A stretch of DNA of 64,000 bases from the NCBI GenBank assembly GCA_003864495.1, contig ML133365.1:2487856-2551855 (forward strand). Direction: 5' to 3'. Made by a program: the position numbers and the translations under genes. Below, in pieces: positions 22,501 through 37,500 of the stretch; the first letter of the stretch is position 1; each line of letters starts with the position of its first letter. The notes under the pieces were generated by a model. That model was not told the DNA's origin. It did no database searches and worked only from the letters and a program-made list of their open reading frames with translations. The stretch is from Nemopilema nomurai (Eukaryota > Cnidaria > Scyphozoa > Rhizostomeae > Rhizostomatidae).

Positions 22501-25500
22501 GTCCTTCTAAATTCAACAAAATAAAGTCGAAAACGGCTGCACTCAGCTTCGAAATTCCACTTCCCAAGTCTTCCAAGGGTCTTCCTAAATTGAACGGCTC
22601 CAACACGGGAAAACGCGACACCTTTTTGGGCTAGTTATCAGAACAGTTCCATTTTGTCTCCTGTAAACAGGTTCTAAATCGAGCTTGATCGATAGCGGTC
22701 GATAGATGGACTGGAAAATGGGCAATCAATGTTTGAAATTTTTGAAAATGTTTTCCAGTCAGGGCTGCATTTTCTCTCAGTGGAATTTAGCGATCTTTTC
22801 CAGCAGTAACACAATCACCAATGCCGACAAGAAAATATTTTGACATTGGCTTATAAAGGTAAGTTCATATTTGTTAATTACGTTGATAAAACAACTTTTG
22901 AAGTGTAAAAACTGCAATCGTTATGTTCTCCCTCCCCCTAATTATTATAAGGGTTTGAAAGAGACAGTTTCAAGCCTTCGTGATCTAGAAGGTCCGGAAA
23001 CATTCCCTCCAATAGTACCAAATTTTGACATGATTTGACTGACCCTAACCATATTTAATCCCCTATAAATCTTGGGTGAAAGACAAAATGTCTATACTTT
23101 TTCCTTACCAGCCTTGAGCGACAACTATTTTGTTGTCCAATTTTTTGCTCAATTTTTTTGTGGGAACCAAGGTGATTCCTTCATAAATTTGCCTATTGGT
23201 TAATTGTCGATTAACCTCCATTCCATAATTCCAAGCTACAACCGCTGGTCCTTTTTTTTGTTCCGTATGATCCTATCACATTAAGGTTCTTCATGGCAGT
23301 AGGTTCATGGGAGGCTATTTGAGTACCTTCTGGAAAGAGACACCTCATTTTCAAGTTGAGAAAGATAGGATCAGTGAAAGGAGGACCTTAGCAGGACATG
23401 CATTTGACTGAAGAAAATATAGATTTTGAAACAATGCTCAAAATTTCCAAACCTGCCTGAAAAAGTACTTGGTTTAGGACAGAGGAAGTCGGTGAAAATT
23501 ACAAGCCTTTCCTGAGCTTGGGTGCGGAGCAACAACAGTGAAGCGTGTCGACTCACATTCAAAAGTGTTAAGATAGCCGACATACTCACCATTCCCTCAT
23601 AACCATGAGGAAGGAGAAGAACTATGGCACTTTGGCGCGCCCATTTGTCTTGCCCGCTGCTGATGAACTGGTCGATAATGCACTAAAAGGAAATATAGTT
23701 CCCAGTCACCTACAAAAGCTCATTCTACTAAATATTACTTCTTCGTATTTGAGCGAACGATATCAGCTGTTTCCGAAATATTCAACGAAAAAATCGGTAT
23801 TGGGACTTAGCCGCCGTCAAAAAACATTATTCATAAACCTGAGCAGTGTTCATAAAATCCCCAAATTGGGCTTCCCACAGCACAAGTGCGTATGGATTTG
23901 TCATGCTGTAGCCAAGCTCAAATCCTAAAAGAGATGGTTAAAAGCGAGTTGTCAAGCTAGATGCTTTGGAGAATACAAAACATTAGCAACTTATTAACTA
24001 CTTAAGAAATATTATGGCAAGCAGTTGGTCAAAATATATTAACTGTTTAGCTCATTTCTTTCATGGGAAATAAATCAAATACAGGCCCTACAGATGCTGG
24101 AGTTTATTTATTTGTCTGGCGATAATATTCATTATGTCAACTAATCGGTGCTTTGAAAATAGCGAAGTTAACGTACCCAGAACTGCGTATTCAGAGAGTG
24201 AACTGTTACAAACACTGTAGGGTGCTTGGTTTGGATAAAGATTGTTGAGTGGAATAAATCTTTTCTTGTCTTCATTTTGGTCTGTTAGCACGTGATGGCG
24301 ATGACTGATGACGTATAAAACCTTACAAAGTGTAAAAATTATATTGAGACAAACAAAATTTCAATACCAGGTCGCTTCCCTTCCTAAAGAATATCAAAAC
24401 ATAATACAATGCTCGTGTGATTACGTAGCCTTTCAAATAGAGAAATTCGTCAAAGAAAAAAGACGTCAAATAATCAAAACATTTCTTGTGTTTCTTGCAA
24501 CCATGTCTTCGAAGCAGAAAATAAACTTTATTGGGAGAACTAACTGGGCTGTACTCATAGCGAAGACGGTAGGTCATCTTAAAAATGAATCATCGTATAC
24601 AAAGAATTTTTCACCTGAATGTACCCCTCTCAACATCTTGACCACTCAAACGCACATGAATACCTTCCCTCAACAAAGATCCGAAAGCAAAGGCTTCACC
24701 CATTGCCCAATCGGCCATACCCTCATCTAGCATCGTCTTTCGCCCTTTCAAGATACGTCTAATCAAACCTGTTTTTGAAGAAAACATGCCGATAAAAACC
24801 AGAGTTATCGTATCATTCTACGTTACTACTCTGCTACAGACCTGATACCAGAAGACCTACAGAGCTCTTAAAAGCGGATAGTCTTAAACTAGGTAAAGAT
24901 GGGACGGGCAAGACGCTAGAATGCTGAAATGACAATAGGTCTACTGAAACTAACTTTACGGATGGAGGATTAAATCAAGTCACAGCTTTACGACCGAAAT
25001 GGCCACCAACAAAGTTGGTTCAATTCTGATTGGATAATCACGAACCTGAATGCAGGGTCAGACCTGGAGGTGGAGTGCTGAATGCCTCACCGATGTACCT
25101 CAGCGTATCAAGATCAAGCCCTGTTGGACTGAGAGGTCTCGGGGCCAATGTGTTGTCCTTTCTGAAGAAATCTAGTTCCATACAAAAAGAAGTTCAGTGT
25201 TTGTGATGACACGAAAGGCCAAATGAACACAATAACTTTGCACAGACAACATTTATAACATTGAGGCGCTTAACCACGAACTTTCAAGACACATCGTGTC
25301 AGCACAATAAAAAAGCAAGCCCGCTGAAGATCTAGCAGTCATTTTTGGAAAACTATGACAAACTTATTTGTCTGAAACAATGGAGAAAACGGACTAATAT
25401 TATCTTCGTGTATTTGAAGATGTCTGTAACCGTGTGTCTAATACTATAACATTGAATAAGATGAATAAGACAAAATTTAAAAAAAGGTCTGATGGTGAAA

Positions 25501-28500
25501 AGGTCAAATTCTTAGTTGCCTAATTTTGCAGTTGAACTTCAAGAGTAAACCCTATTCACTGACATAAATCTAGTAATTACCATTGCTTTTTATCATACTA
25601 CACACAAGAACCAGCTTATTCTTCCACCAGCGATAAAAAATTTCTGAACGACTCCCTATCATGTATACGCCTTAGCCATACCAGCTTCACTTTATCAGTT
25701 TTGATCAAAATTTACTTAATCAAGTCGACAATAAGAAAACCGATAATGCCTGCCTAACTACAAAGCTATGATTCGGCAGCATCTCAACAATCAAAGTCAT
25801 CTTCAGTAGACTAGCTTGATACAAATTTCTTGCTACCCTGTATAAATACCTTCTCTCCTTATATCTACACCCTTTCCTCGCACCCTCTCCAAGCAAGATG
25901 CTTAACAAGATTGCTTTCATTTACGTGAACCATTAATTTTGACCAGAATGAATATAAATTAGAAAACTCCGGCAAGGTTGTTTCAGGTTCACATATGGAA
26001 ATCCCATCTACAGAATGTGTCAGTATCTTACTCTTCCAAGGAGAATCTAGCCAGTCTCTCAGGCGGATCTCTTTTCTGTCTTTTGCGTTTGCAAATGCAT
26101 CTTCAAGAACCTTTTCATAAGAATTCTGAGTATCCTAAGGCAAAATGATGCAAAAAGTTATAAGAATATCTTGAGCATTACAGAACTTTGGTGAGGCAAC
26201 TGTCAAACCATTCTACCATCATTTCACTTCGAAGTAAATGCAAAGGATAGATTTTCATGGCTGAATAGAATACTGCTACGTAAAGACCTCAAAAAATTCT
26301 GCAGCAGCAAGCATCGATGTACCAGCTCGTTTAACTCTTGAGTTTTCCTCATTTGAGAAATCTCAGTTGCATTTGAGAAATCGTCGATCTGTCGCCCGGC
26401 GAAGGAATACCATTAATAGGAGTGCCTTCCTAGGACTTAAACTTTGCTTGCGGCCTGACCAACAATCTTTGCGATGCTTCGTGATGCAACATAATCGAGG
26501 TAAAGAATGTAGAGGACCACTGCACATATGACGATAGAAACTGGATTGGTGTATGGCTGTGATCAGCGAGAGACAGCAATGGTGCATGAAGCAACATCAT
26601 TACTTGTAATAATGTTGAAGATTGGAGAGACAACGTAAGACACTGGAACAGGCCTCACAAGTCTAAGTTGGCAGTGACAGTGTAGGAAAGGGTTCGATTA
26701 ATCGCGAATTATCGGATAAGTAGTAACGAGCTGAATTTCCAAACCATTTGACTGCAACAGTAAATACTACTGAAGCTTCAACAGTGAATATTACTAAAGC
26801 TTCAAAAGAGAAATACCTTGAATTCATGCTGGGTCACAATACCGGTGTCGATCAACTTTTTTGCATACGAATGCATAACTGGTGCCTGCTGCTTTATTTT
26901 CTTGTACATAAGTGGTTGGGTGAACATCGGGTCGTCCCCTTCATTGTGCCCATTTCTTCGATAGCATACCTTGAAAAAGGTTACGTTAGCAAGTTTCATT
27001 AGTAAATCAAATTACTCCGCTTAATTACTAAAAGAAGGTGTATCATAATTAGGTAGGAGACATTTCATGCACGAATGATTACTTGAACGCTTACCAGATC
27101 AATGACAACATCTTTTCCAAACTCATTTCGATACTCCGCAGCAACCTTGCAGACGTGCATCACAGCTTCGGGGTCGTCGGCATTAACGTGAAAGATAGGT
27201 GCTTGAACAACCTGCGTGAATTCGAATGCCCGTATAGAAAATAAGTAGGCATGATTCGTTTTAATCAAATTACCTCTCCGCGTTGGCACGGTTGGCTGAG
27301 AGCGATAGCAGAAATCAGACAATAACGTAGGTTGCCCTCTGCAATACTGTAACAGATTTTGTCACTTCGAATCAAATGAACAGCGCAGACAACATAAGAC
27401 ATCAAAAAGCAGGAAAATCTGGATGTCGAAGCAAACACATAAGCCAGGACCAATTGGCGGAATAATGATGCTAGCAACATGAACCGGGAATTTGGGCGTG
27501 CCCCGAGTGTCAGGACAAACCTTGGCAACATCTGTGCAGTACGGTGATGATCTTGAAAAACGGGGGTCAGTTGTAAAGCCAATCTGAAAAGTACAAGGTC
27601 AGAATGTTGAAAACATTATTCTTTTACAGTTCAACGTGACACTTCAGTGTCTAAGGATAACGGTGAAAAAACTGATCAAGTCTACACAGCGGACTTGCAA
27701 ACTGTTCTACTGTAAAAGTTCTCAAAAACCAACATCTTTCTTAAAAGTACACATGTTAGCTAGCAAAAAGGTCACGATTTCAGCGACCTCGACGAATAAA
27801 ATTATAAAAGCCATTGCTAAAAATAATATTTGAAGAATGCAAATATCACAAGAAAATCGTCTGACAACAATCTATTACGGTATCAGTCAAAACTCCCGCA
27901 TTTGTATGTGTGGCACATCACCCCTAAAATTGCGCGTTTTGCCATTAAAAGTGTATTAGATTATTAGATTAGATCGTCAAACTAAAAGAGAGCCACGGAA
28001 AATCATAAGGAAACATTTTTTTTAAAATACTGCCAAACAGCAACTTCTCGGTGCCCGGCAAAATTAGCTTTGCCGTTTATAAATCGTTTCGTAGATAGCA
28101 AGGTGCAATAGTATAGGCATTACCTGGTTATTAACCACAACATGTATTGTTCCTTTTGTTGTATAATGTGGTAGATCGCTCAAGTGGAACGTCTCGTAAA
28201 CAACGCCTTGCCCAGAGAAAGCTGCATCACCATGAATCAGAATACTCATTACCTTAGGAAGGAACATGCGGCATTGAGGAACAAATTGCCCACACATAGT
28301 GAAGACACACAGAGGAGACGTCTCTGCCTTAAACAGAAAGTGCCGCAAAACTTTCGAAATTCCCGCAAATATGAATAACATGTCGTCTTATGCACATTAT
28401 TCTTTCAAATCTCTAAATCAGACCGCTTTGAATCTCAAATCTCAGAGTTCTATCTACCACTGGCTAGTTCTAAAGCATCCCTTTCTTTGAAATACATTGA

Positions 28501-31500
28501 GAGCGACTTGTACACGATGCCAACAACGACTCCTTCCTTAAATGACAATTGACCGCATTCTAGTTGATGGCATAACTGGGAACCAACGATCAAGCCTTCA
28601 AGGAAGACTGAGAATTTCGAAGAAACAAGCTGAATATGGAAACAAGCTGTTTGTTGCCTTCGTTGGTCCGTTCTAGTCCCAAAAACACGCTTCTAGTCCC
28701 AGCATTTGATAAAAAGGTACCTTAATCGGGCAACAAAAGCATTACCTCTTTTCCCTCGTTGTCTCCACGATAAAACTGTTCTGCTCTGGTTTTACCTTGT
28801 ACAACTGGATCCACAGCTAAAAAGGGTGGAGAGTAACACAACAGTTTATCATGTGCTCTATTGAATTGACATTCTGCCATGACAAATGACCAAAATGTTT
28901 AAGAGCCCAGCAAAGCCTATGTGTACTAAATTTTAGACCGCTGCAAATACCTACCTTCAAGATGTGACGGGTTGGCAACAACAGCAAGTTTGATAATTTT
29001 GTTTGTGACTCGGTTCAGTCTCTCGTGAGACATACCAAGGTGATACTTTACATCTCCCGAGCCCTAAAATAAATTTCATGATACAGGAAGGCACTGCCTC
29101 AGAAAAACAAAGATATTGAAATCCATTTTTTGCCAAAAGGTGCTCACAACATCTAAAGCGGCCGCTTGGGTTGGTATCTTGAGCCATGCGCATTTGCTTG
29201 CTTATTTGCTTCGGAAACACAGGTCTAGAGACTTTAAAAGAGCCTTTTGGGGAAAATAAGCAAAAACCAGCCTTTTAATTGAACCACGAAGCCCCAGCAG
29301 GTTTAAAAGAAATTTCCTTTGCTTTTCATTGAAGGTGAATTTTTGGGCAGAGATAAAGAAATTTCAATAAGCTGATACTAGTGGAATAAATCGAAATTCA
29401 TCTATTACCTCATCCTCAGCTTCCAAAGTAGGATTAAACTGAGTGAATATCTGTTCCAACGGCTTTCTGCACACATTAGCAAGAACATTCAATCGGCCCC
29501 TAGGTGGTACACAAATAATTACCGCCGAGCCCTCTTCAGTGACAAAAAACAAAATAGAAAAACATTTAAATCTTGAAGGAAAAGTCACAAAATTAACAGA
29601 GACCATCAACTGACTAAAACAAACAAGCCTGCAACAAACAAGCCTGCATCAAACAAGCCTGCATCAAACAAGCCTGCAACAAACAAGCCTGCAACAAACA
29701 AGCCTGCATCAAACAAGCCTGCAAAAAAAAAGTCTGCATCAAACAAGCCTGCATCAAACAAGCCTGCATCAAACAAGCCTGCAAAAACAAGCCTGCATCA
29801 AACAAGCCTGCATCAAACAAGCCTGCAAAAAACAAGCCTGCATCAAACAAGCCTGCATCAAACAAGCCTGCAACAAACAAGCCTGCAACAAACAAGCCAG
29901 CAACAAACAAGCCTGCAACAAACAAGCCTGCAAAAAACAAGCCTGCATCAAACAAGCCTGCATCAAACAAGCCTGCAACAAACAAGCCTGCATCAAACAA
30001 GCCTGCATCAAACAAGCCTGCATCAAACAAGCCTGCATCAAACAAGCCTGCATCAAACAAGCCTGCAACAAACAAGCCTGCAAAAAACAAGCCTGCATCA
30101 AACAAGCCTGCAACAAACAAGCCTGCAAAAAACAAGCCTGCATCAATTAAGCCTGCATCAAACAAGCCTGCAACAAACAAGCCAGCAACAAACAAGCCTG
30201 CAACAAACAAGCCTGCAACAAACAAGCCTGCAACTCTGCTATACCAAACCTGTGATGTCAGTCGTCATAATAAATTTCTGAATTACCACTGTAATAATGA
30301 TCACAATAAGCAACCTAATAGTTGTTGCTACAGTTGCCGATCAGACTAATGTTGGTGATGATGGTCGCAAAAGTCGCAATGACTTCGATTTGTCTCACGA
30401 CGATTACTCAAGTCGAGACTAAACTAAAGATGACTTCTTCAGAAACGGCTTCTATTTTCATGTTTAAAAAGGAAAAATTTTGATTTATATGCATTGACGC
30501 CGTTGCTTTAAGATTGAGAATAAATACATCTTTGCCTTCGCTCCATCAAAAATAGCACTGTCGTATTAAGATGACAACTTCTACTTTTTCTGGACCAGTG
30601 TTGAGTATTACTCAATGTAGGTTTGAATGACGATGTAGATTGAATATTTATGATTGCTGCGTGAAATTATTATAAAAGTTGTGTCACTAGGATGGAGAAC
30701 AAAAGGCTTACTGCGAATTAGATTACCTGACACTCAACATTGATAGACGTACCTATGAGGCATTCCCATAATAACACTCTCAACGCCAAGTTCATTGGAC
30801 ACGTCAATGATTTGCTTTAATGCAGGAATCAAAACCTGCAAAAAACTGATTGGGTAAACCGAGCCTGGTTGGAGATTCGAACTGGTTTAGGGCAACAGGA
30901 GTTCCATAGATCGATTTCCCTTTTGATTCTATTTTTGAATGTTTATTCAATGGCATTTGAATAACTTTACGGGCATTTGACATTCATAACTAACATTAGA
31001 ATAAAAAAGCAATTTATTGAAGTTCTGAACTAAGAGAATGTTTCGGCAAAAATTCTATGAAACCGGGCCTTCTCGTGAGAGTTAGTAAAAAACCACTTCA
31101 AATAGTTTGAATCAGATTTGGAACATATACTGATCACAGAAAGCACTTTGCCAATCGGTCACTGTCCTACATCTTAATGTGACACTCTCACCTCACAACC
31201 TTCAATACCGAACCTCTTCTCTGACGTCCACTTAACGCTGAGATAGTTCTCAAACCTGCAAATAACAGGTTTTATGGAATATTCAAAAAGCACTGAAAAG
31301 AAATCCAACAGGGCGAAGGACCATTTCTAGTTCTAGCACTTTTTGTGAAGGTGTAAGTTATAAACTAGAGGCATATAGCAGAGTTACACTTAGCTTAAAA
31401 AAGAATGACTTGGTAGCAGGTTGTAGAACACTGGCACAAAAGTGCAGCTGGCATAATATTCTGAAAAACAACTTGAAATAGAGGAAACTTAAAGGTAAAC

Positions 31501-34500
31501 TTTGTTGTTAACTGGGGAACATTTCTATATAAATAAATACCTCTTGGTAAACGTAAAGTACTACTCTTGAATCTGTAGAAATATTAGCTACACACATTTT
31601 TGAATGATGAAAAGCCATTTTGAACACCCATTCATTTTTGATATTCAAATATTCATTACAACTTGAATCTCAGTCAGGCCTGATTTCCTACAACTGGTTC
31701 ACTTACAGCGTAGAACGAATTAGCCGAGCAAGGAGAGTTCGTCTCTCATCATCAGTCAGGCTTATAACACCAGGGCTTTCGAAGTGCCTTTTTATCCAGT
31801 TTGCTATCAACAAACAAAACAAAAATAAAACGTCAGCAAGAGAGCGAGAATAATAAGCTCTCACATGCACCTTACGTTGCAATCAAAGCATATTCCAAAA
31901 ACGTCACAGGACGAAACGTAAATACAGCTCGGAGACATTCTTGCCACCTTTCTCACAAAGATGCTCTAACCTGCTGAAACATACATCATAAGTGATATAT
32001 TTTAGCATCGGTTCATTTTCTTTTAGCAATGCTTCTAATTAATAGCCTCTTGAAATATGTTTCTTAAAACAGAAATAAAGTGCTTTGGCAACGAAATTTA
32101 AGGTGTTTAAGGTGTAATTTAAGGTTTTTTCGATTCATTTTTTCTTATCTCAAAGGTACCAAACAATGAAATGTTTTTTAATTCAGAAGAATTTCTTTAT
32201 TGGCCTTGAAAGTTGCTACCTAGCTTGGCATTTTGGCTTCACGAGTGACGTCATAATTATGACTCGTCAATTTAACACAGCATCTCTAGTTGCAAAGTTT
32301 TGTGGCGCAACGCGCAAATAGATGATGTAACGCGATGTCAGAGAGCAACATAGAGGATAGCAAAATGTCTATTTATGAAAGCTTAAATCTACAAGAAAAT
32401 CTGGTGCAAAAAGTGACTATGGAGAAGTGCGTTCAGTCGTAAGGGCCCTCACCAAGATGGACCGATGGAGAGGCTCGTGCAATGAAGAGCAATGGCGATT
32501 AAGATAAAGCCCTAGACAAAATAGTAAACATAACCATGGGACAATAAATGTGCTCTTATTTTTACATTAGATTAATAAGAAGCAACTACAATGGCAAAAG
32601 TCTGGCACTTATGACTAAATACCAGTATAATAAGCAGGAAATCGATTGGTTTTGAAGCCTCTCACCAAGCGAAGGCTAGGGCCATTCTATTCTGCAACAA
32701 ACAGATGAACGTCAACTAACTCCTGGTCAAATACAGATGAGAAGTGATCCCATATGACTACCCAACGCTGTAGTAATGTTGTGAACAAAGCGATTAGCTG
32801 ACACGATTTCCCAATCCACTTGCTGCGTAACGCCTTATAGGTAAATGAGAGAGGAAAGACAAGGCGCCCTCCTCTGAATTAAAAGCGAATGTTTTGCATA
32901 GGTGCCTTGAGCAGCATTCACTTGTTTATTTTGGCAAATGGTAATGGTTGGCCTCATGGTACAAATTAAATAGATCCACCAAAGTCGGTGATGAGTGCAT
33001 GACTACCGGGTGATTGGTTGACTAAACCCCATATTTGTAACATTATCCTCTTCATTTGGCCAAACCTCACTCTACTCGCTGATTTGCGTGTCAACACCCG
33101 TCGCATGATCCTTCTTAGCTCAGATTTCGACTAAGCCTAAGCTGTTCACTACTTTCAGGATAGAGTTCGACCTTAAATTCATCTAAATGAGTCGCACCAG
33201 CAATTTCCAATCAAGTTAAAAAACTTCGGGCTCAGAAATAATTTGAACAATGATAGTTCATCTAATCAACCCACGATTCGTTCGACATAAGGTAGTGAGA
33301 GTGGTGAACTTGTTCAAAGATTTTGAAACATGATGTTTGTGAAAATGCGATATTTACAAGAGCATTCAGACTTTTGAAATAAATGCAAAAATGAAAAGTG
33401 CAAAAAACCAACTGTATCTATCGGACAAACTTAATTTCCAGATCAGTTCAATTTGCAGAAACACAAACAAAACCACTCACTTTTCTTCTGACCTTGAAGG
33501 AACATAAACTCGATGCCAACGTGCTTGCAATACGTTTCCTAAAAGAGAAAATTGCTGAAAATTTTAATAAATTAAGGAAGAAAATAACAGGGAAAAGATA
33601 CAAGACACGACACTATAACTTTGGAAGAGCCTAAAGGAGGCTCGGTCTTGAAATAAAGAAAAAATACCAAGAAGAGCAGGTAGAAACTGAAAAGCCTGCA
33701 TGGCAGCAAAAGAGCGGACCGTTTGAGGCGAGGCCTGCCCGCCCTTGTGTCATCCACTTCAATTCTCATTTTAAACTTGTAATAAAGAAAAAAGCCCCCT
33801 TGGATCTCAATTCATTTTCACCTATTCCGCATTTTCATAATCCTGAATCATATATAAGCAACAATAGGTTTGCTTAAAACCAAAGGTGGAATTTTTTTTC
33901 TCTTCCTGGGAACACAAGTTATCTCTGCTTTTCGACTTTTCTGGGAAGAAAAATAAACTTTCTGTTTGTGCCTATATCGTTGTTGTGCCTATATCTTTGT
34001 CTGTGCCTATATTGAAAGTTTTGATGTCTTGAACCACTTCAGGAACTCAAATATGATATTGTTTAGAAACATTGTTGGAACTACAACATAGATATTATGG
34101 CAAAAACCATCCCTTGACTGATCTTCCTCCGGAAGAAATTAAAGGATGCCTAGTTGCATCTTATATAGTTGCTGATGCCTATTTACCAGCTAAGTCAGTT
34201 AACAAAAATAGCAAGAACTTTATTCACCCCTTAGTCAACATAAAGTCTAGCAACATAGAAGCCTTTGTAACTTCATAGCTAGATATATTTCTTACAGTAA
34301 AATAATCACTGTATTTAGTTGAAGAAATTCAAGATATGTTTACATGCGAATGCCTCTGAGTAAAACAATCTCTCCATTTTAGATGTAGTTTTACTTAATG
34401 TATAAATGCACATATAAGAGAAATCAACTTTAAATGAAATATTCATCATAGCCTAATCTTTGACCAGTATATGCAATATATGGAGTCCAGACATGCACCA

Positions 34501-37500
34501 AATTTATTTAACCAAGCATATTACAATATGATCAACGCTGATCATACCATAATGCCAGAAATATTCTATGTGAAAGAAGATAGTGCAAGACCCTATATTA
34601 ATCTCAATCTGGTTTGTCTAAAAAGCTCAGCTGCCAAAAACTTCTGATTATGAGTGTCTGATAATTTTTTGCCAGCTCAAATTTAGCTGCTCACAGGCAA
34701 ATTCCAAATAATATTTTCCGCCAATTTGGTTTATGTCGCCAGATTTTCGTATTTACTTAAAATTTCTGCAAAACTTTCTGCTTATATTTTCAGCTTGAAA
34801 AATTTCTGGGAAATGCGTTCCCAGGTTCCGATAGTTTCCCACCTCTGAGTAGCCTAAATTCTTGTAGCGGCCTACTTCTCCCTACCAGCCAGCATAAAAA
34901 TTAACTGCATAAATTTAATGTGTTCTTGATTTCGTTTGCTCGAGCAAATAGGGCCAGCAGTCGAAAGCCTTTGTATTGATGATTACAACTGACATAATAA
35001 ATGACATGGTATCCAACAGTGGTCCTCGGGGCCGAGAAGGTCTCTGAATGCTACCCGGAAAGAAGCCAACTCACGCCCCATTATCCCAGCCGCACGAGCG
35101 TGCACAATGACGCGGCTATCTCAAAGCTTGATGGACGAGTAGCTGCCGATGTTGCTGGTGGTGGAAGGACGACTTTATCAAGAAAGTTCGAAAAGTCGGT
35201 ACATGAAATGTTCGTTCTATGTACCAAGGAAAAATAGATGTTGTGTTACGTGAAATGCAGCGATGTGAAATACACGTAGTACGTATCTCAGCACTATGAT
35301 GAAAGGAACGTGGTCATTTCTCATTACAAGATGGCTACAAAACTTTCTTTTCTGTTAATGAAACATCGAAATGCAACGGAGTAGATTTTATTTACTCAAA
35401 AGAAGTATCCTCTTCCGTGTTGAGATATAACCCAATATATGACAGGACGATGACTATTCGAATTCAGGCAAAACCGTTTCAATTATACAAGTCTACGCAC
35501 CAATAGCAGATTTCGATGATCGTATCCTTGACGATTTTTATGAACGACTTCAATGCCAAAAATGATAATGAAGAGCCTAGTGATGCTGCAAGCCGTATTG
35601 CCTTGGGATCACGTACTGAAAGAAGTACTCGTCTTAGCGATTTTTGCGTTGCTAATGACCCTATTCTATCAAACACCATGTTCATGCAACATCCTCGAAG
35701 GTTATACACTTGGATCTCAACTACTAAGAACCAAAATGACAAGGACCTAATTATGCCGCGAAGGAGATGGAAGCCCAACTAGCAAAAATTTAAAACGCTG
35801 CCAGGCGCAGATTGTGGTTCCGACCATCAGCTGCTTATAGAAAAAATTGAGATGAACCTGAAGAAGGGCAAGCCAAAATCAAGCATCTTGCCTTTTGATA
35901 CAACAAGGGTTACAAGCGAATACACTGTTACAGTCGGCAATCGTTTTGACACTCGCAGAATGGGTCGGCGAAGAATGGAATAGTGATAAACCATGGAAAG
36001 TCTTACCACAGAACGGTGAAAAAAATGCACTCGGCTGCAACTATCGACATTGTTGAAAAAAGATTTGAACTGAAATGTCGTGTCGCTGAAACTTCGGACA
36101 ATGTCGCTCATATCACATGCAAGTAAATACTCCTTTACATCTTAGCAGCTTGTGTCTAGAAGATCACACTGACCGAGCACTACCATCAACACAGGCTGGA
36201 TTTCGCAAGGGTCGGGGTACACGTGATCAAATTGCGAATATGCGATGGTTGATTGAAAAGGCCATCGAAAAGAATCGCTAACTCTTCATGGTTGTGGTAA
36301 ATCTTAGAAACGAGGTGATCGCTAAAATGATATATTTCGTCAGGGCCATTATTAGGCTTAAAGCACGCTGTCGTCAAACAGTGGTTTCTTGGTTTTATAA
36401 GCAACGCTACAAGTTGCTTGTCTAATGCAATATCGATTACTTTGCTTTAATTTGTACGTAGGTCTATTTTAGCTTTAGAAAATTACGTTATGTTGGTTTT
36501 GACCTGGTTTCCATGACCAGGGTAATTTAGAAAATTTTATAAATTAAGCGCAACTCTCAGTAAACTTCAGAGAGGGTTTAAGGTTGCCTCATGTAAGAAT
36601 GTCATTCTGTGAGCATATTAATCATCGTAACCAATGAAAGGGAGTTTTTTTGGTGTCTATGTAGTACAGAGGGAGAGACAATGATTCGTGAACTATATGC
36701 GAAACATCTTGATAAAATGGACTTGAAAACGTAAGAGTTGAGCGTACGATACGGAACGAGTGTAACGAATGAGAGCGGATACAACGAATACACAAGTATG
36801 CATTAAATACTGTTTGTGATTCATAAAGGCTACGTTAGGGCCCATACTCCAGTACTTGGAAAAGGCCTTGTTCAGGTAACAGGGCCTTAACTACGACCTT
36901 ACGAAATTCCCCACAGGGTATTAATTGATTATAGTAAGGCGTTTTATTGCGTAGACCACAACATGCTATGGTACATTCTCGTTGATTTTGGTTTTCCATT
37001 TCATATCATCCATCTAATCAAAAACTTGTACGCGGAGCAAGAAGCGGCTGTTGAGACTGAAAATGGGGTTAGTGACTTTTCAGGTTGGGCAAAGGTGTGT
37101 GCTAAATTTGTATCCCTCACCACATCTTTTCAACATATATGGCGAATGCATTGCGAGAAAGGCAATTGAAGACGGAAATGGTTGATTCGGTGTTGGTGGA
37201 ACGAGAATAAGTGAATTGAGATATGCAGACGAAACCACTCTGATCAAAGCTGTCATCGAATTGCTGCAAACGCTTATGCAGAAGATCAAAGAAGAAAGCG
37301 AAAAGGTTGGATTGCATCTCAAAAAGGACAAAACGAAATTAATGGCAATAGGTGACAACACAACTAAGACTGTTGCAATTGGCGGAACAAACGTGGAACG
37401 TATTAATGAGTCCAATTTCCCGTAGATCGTAAACGCAGTCGAGGCAGGCCGAAATCTCGTTGGACAGACAACATCAAGAACTTGACGGGCGCCCCCTTAG

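Noticed and set aside
27265..27582. 105-codon minus-strand ORF over OGDH exon 13
   Set aside because: Out of frame with the exon; the true exon is 27521-27583 read in another frame.
29614..30225. 203- and 125-codon minus-strand ORFs with FDAGL/ACLMQ repeats
   Set aside because: Products of a 15-bp minisatellite within an intron; no start context, no non-repeat domain.
30870..30900. tRNA-like T-arm (GATTCGAACTGG)
   Set aside because: No A-box or acceptor stem at the right spacing; similar isolated hits at 26692 and 43303 also fail.
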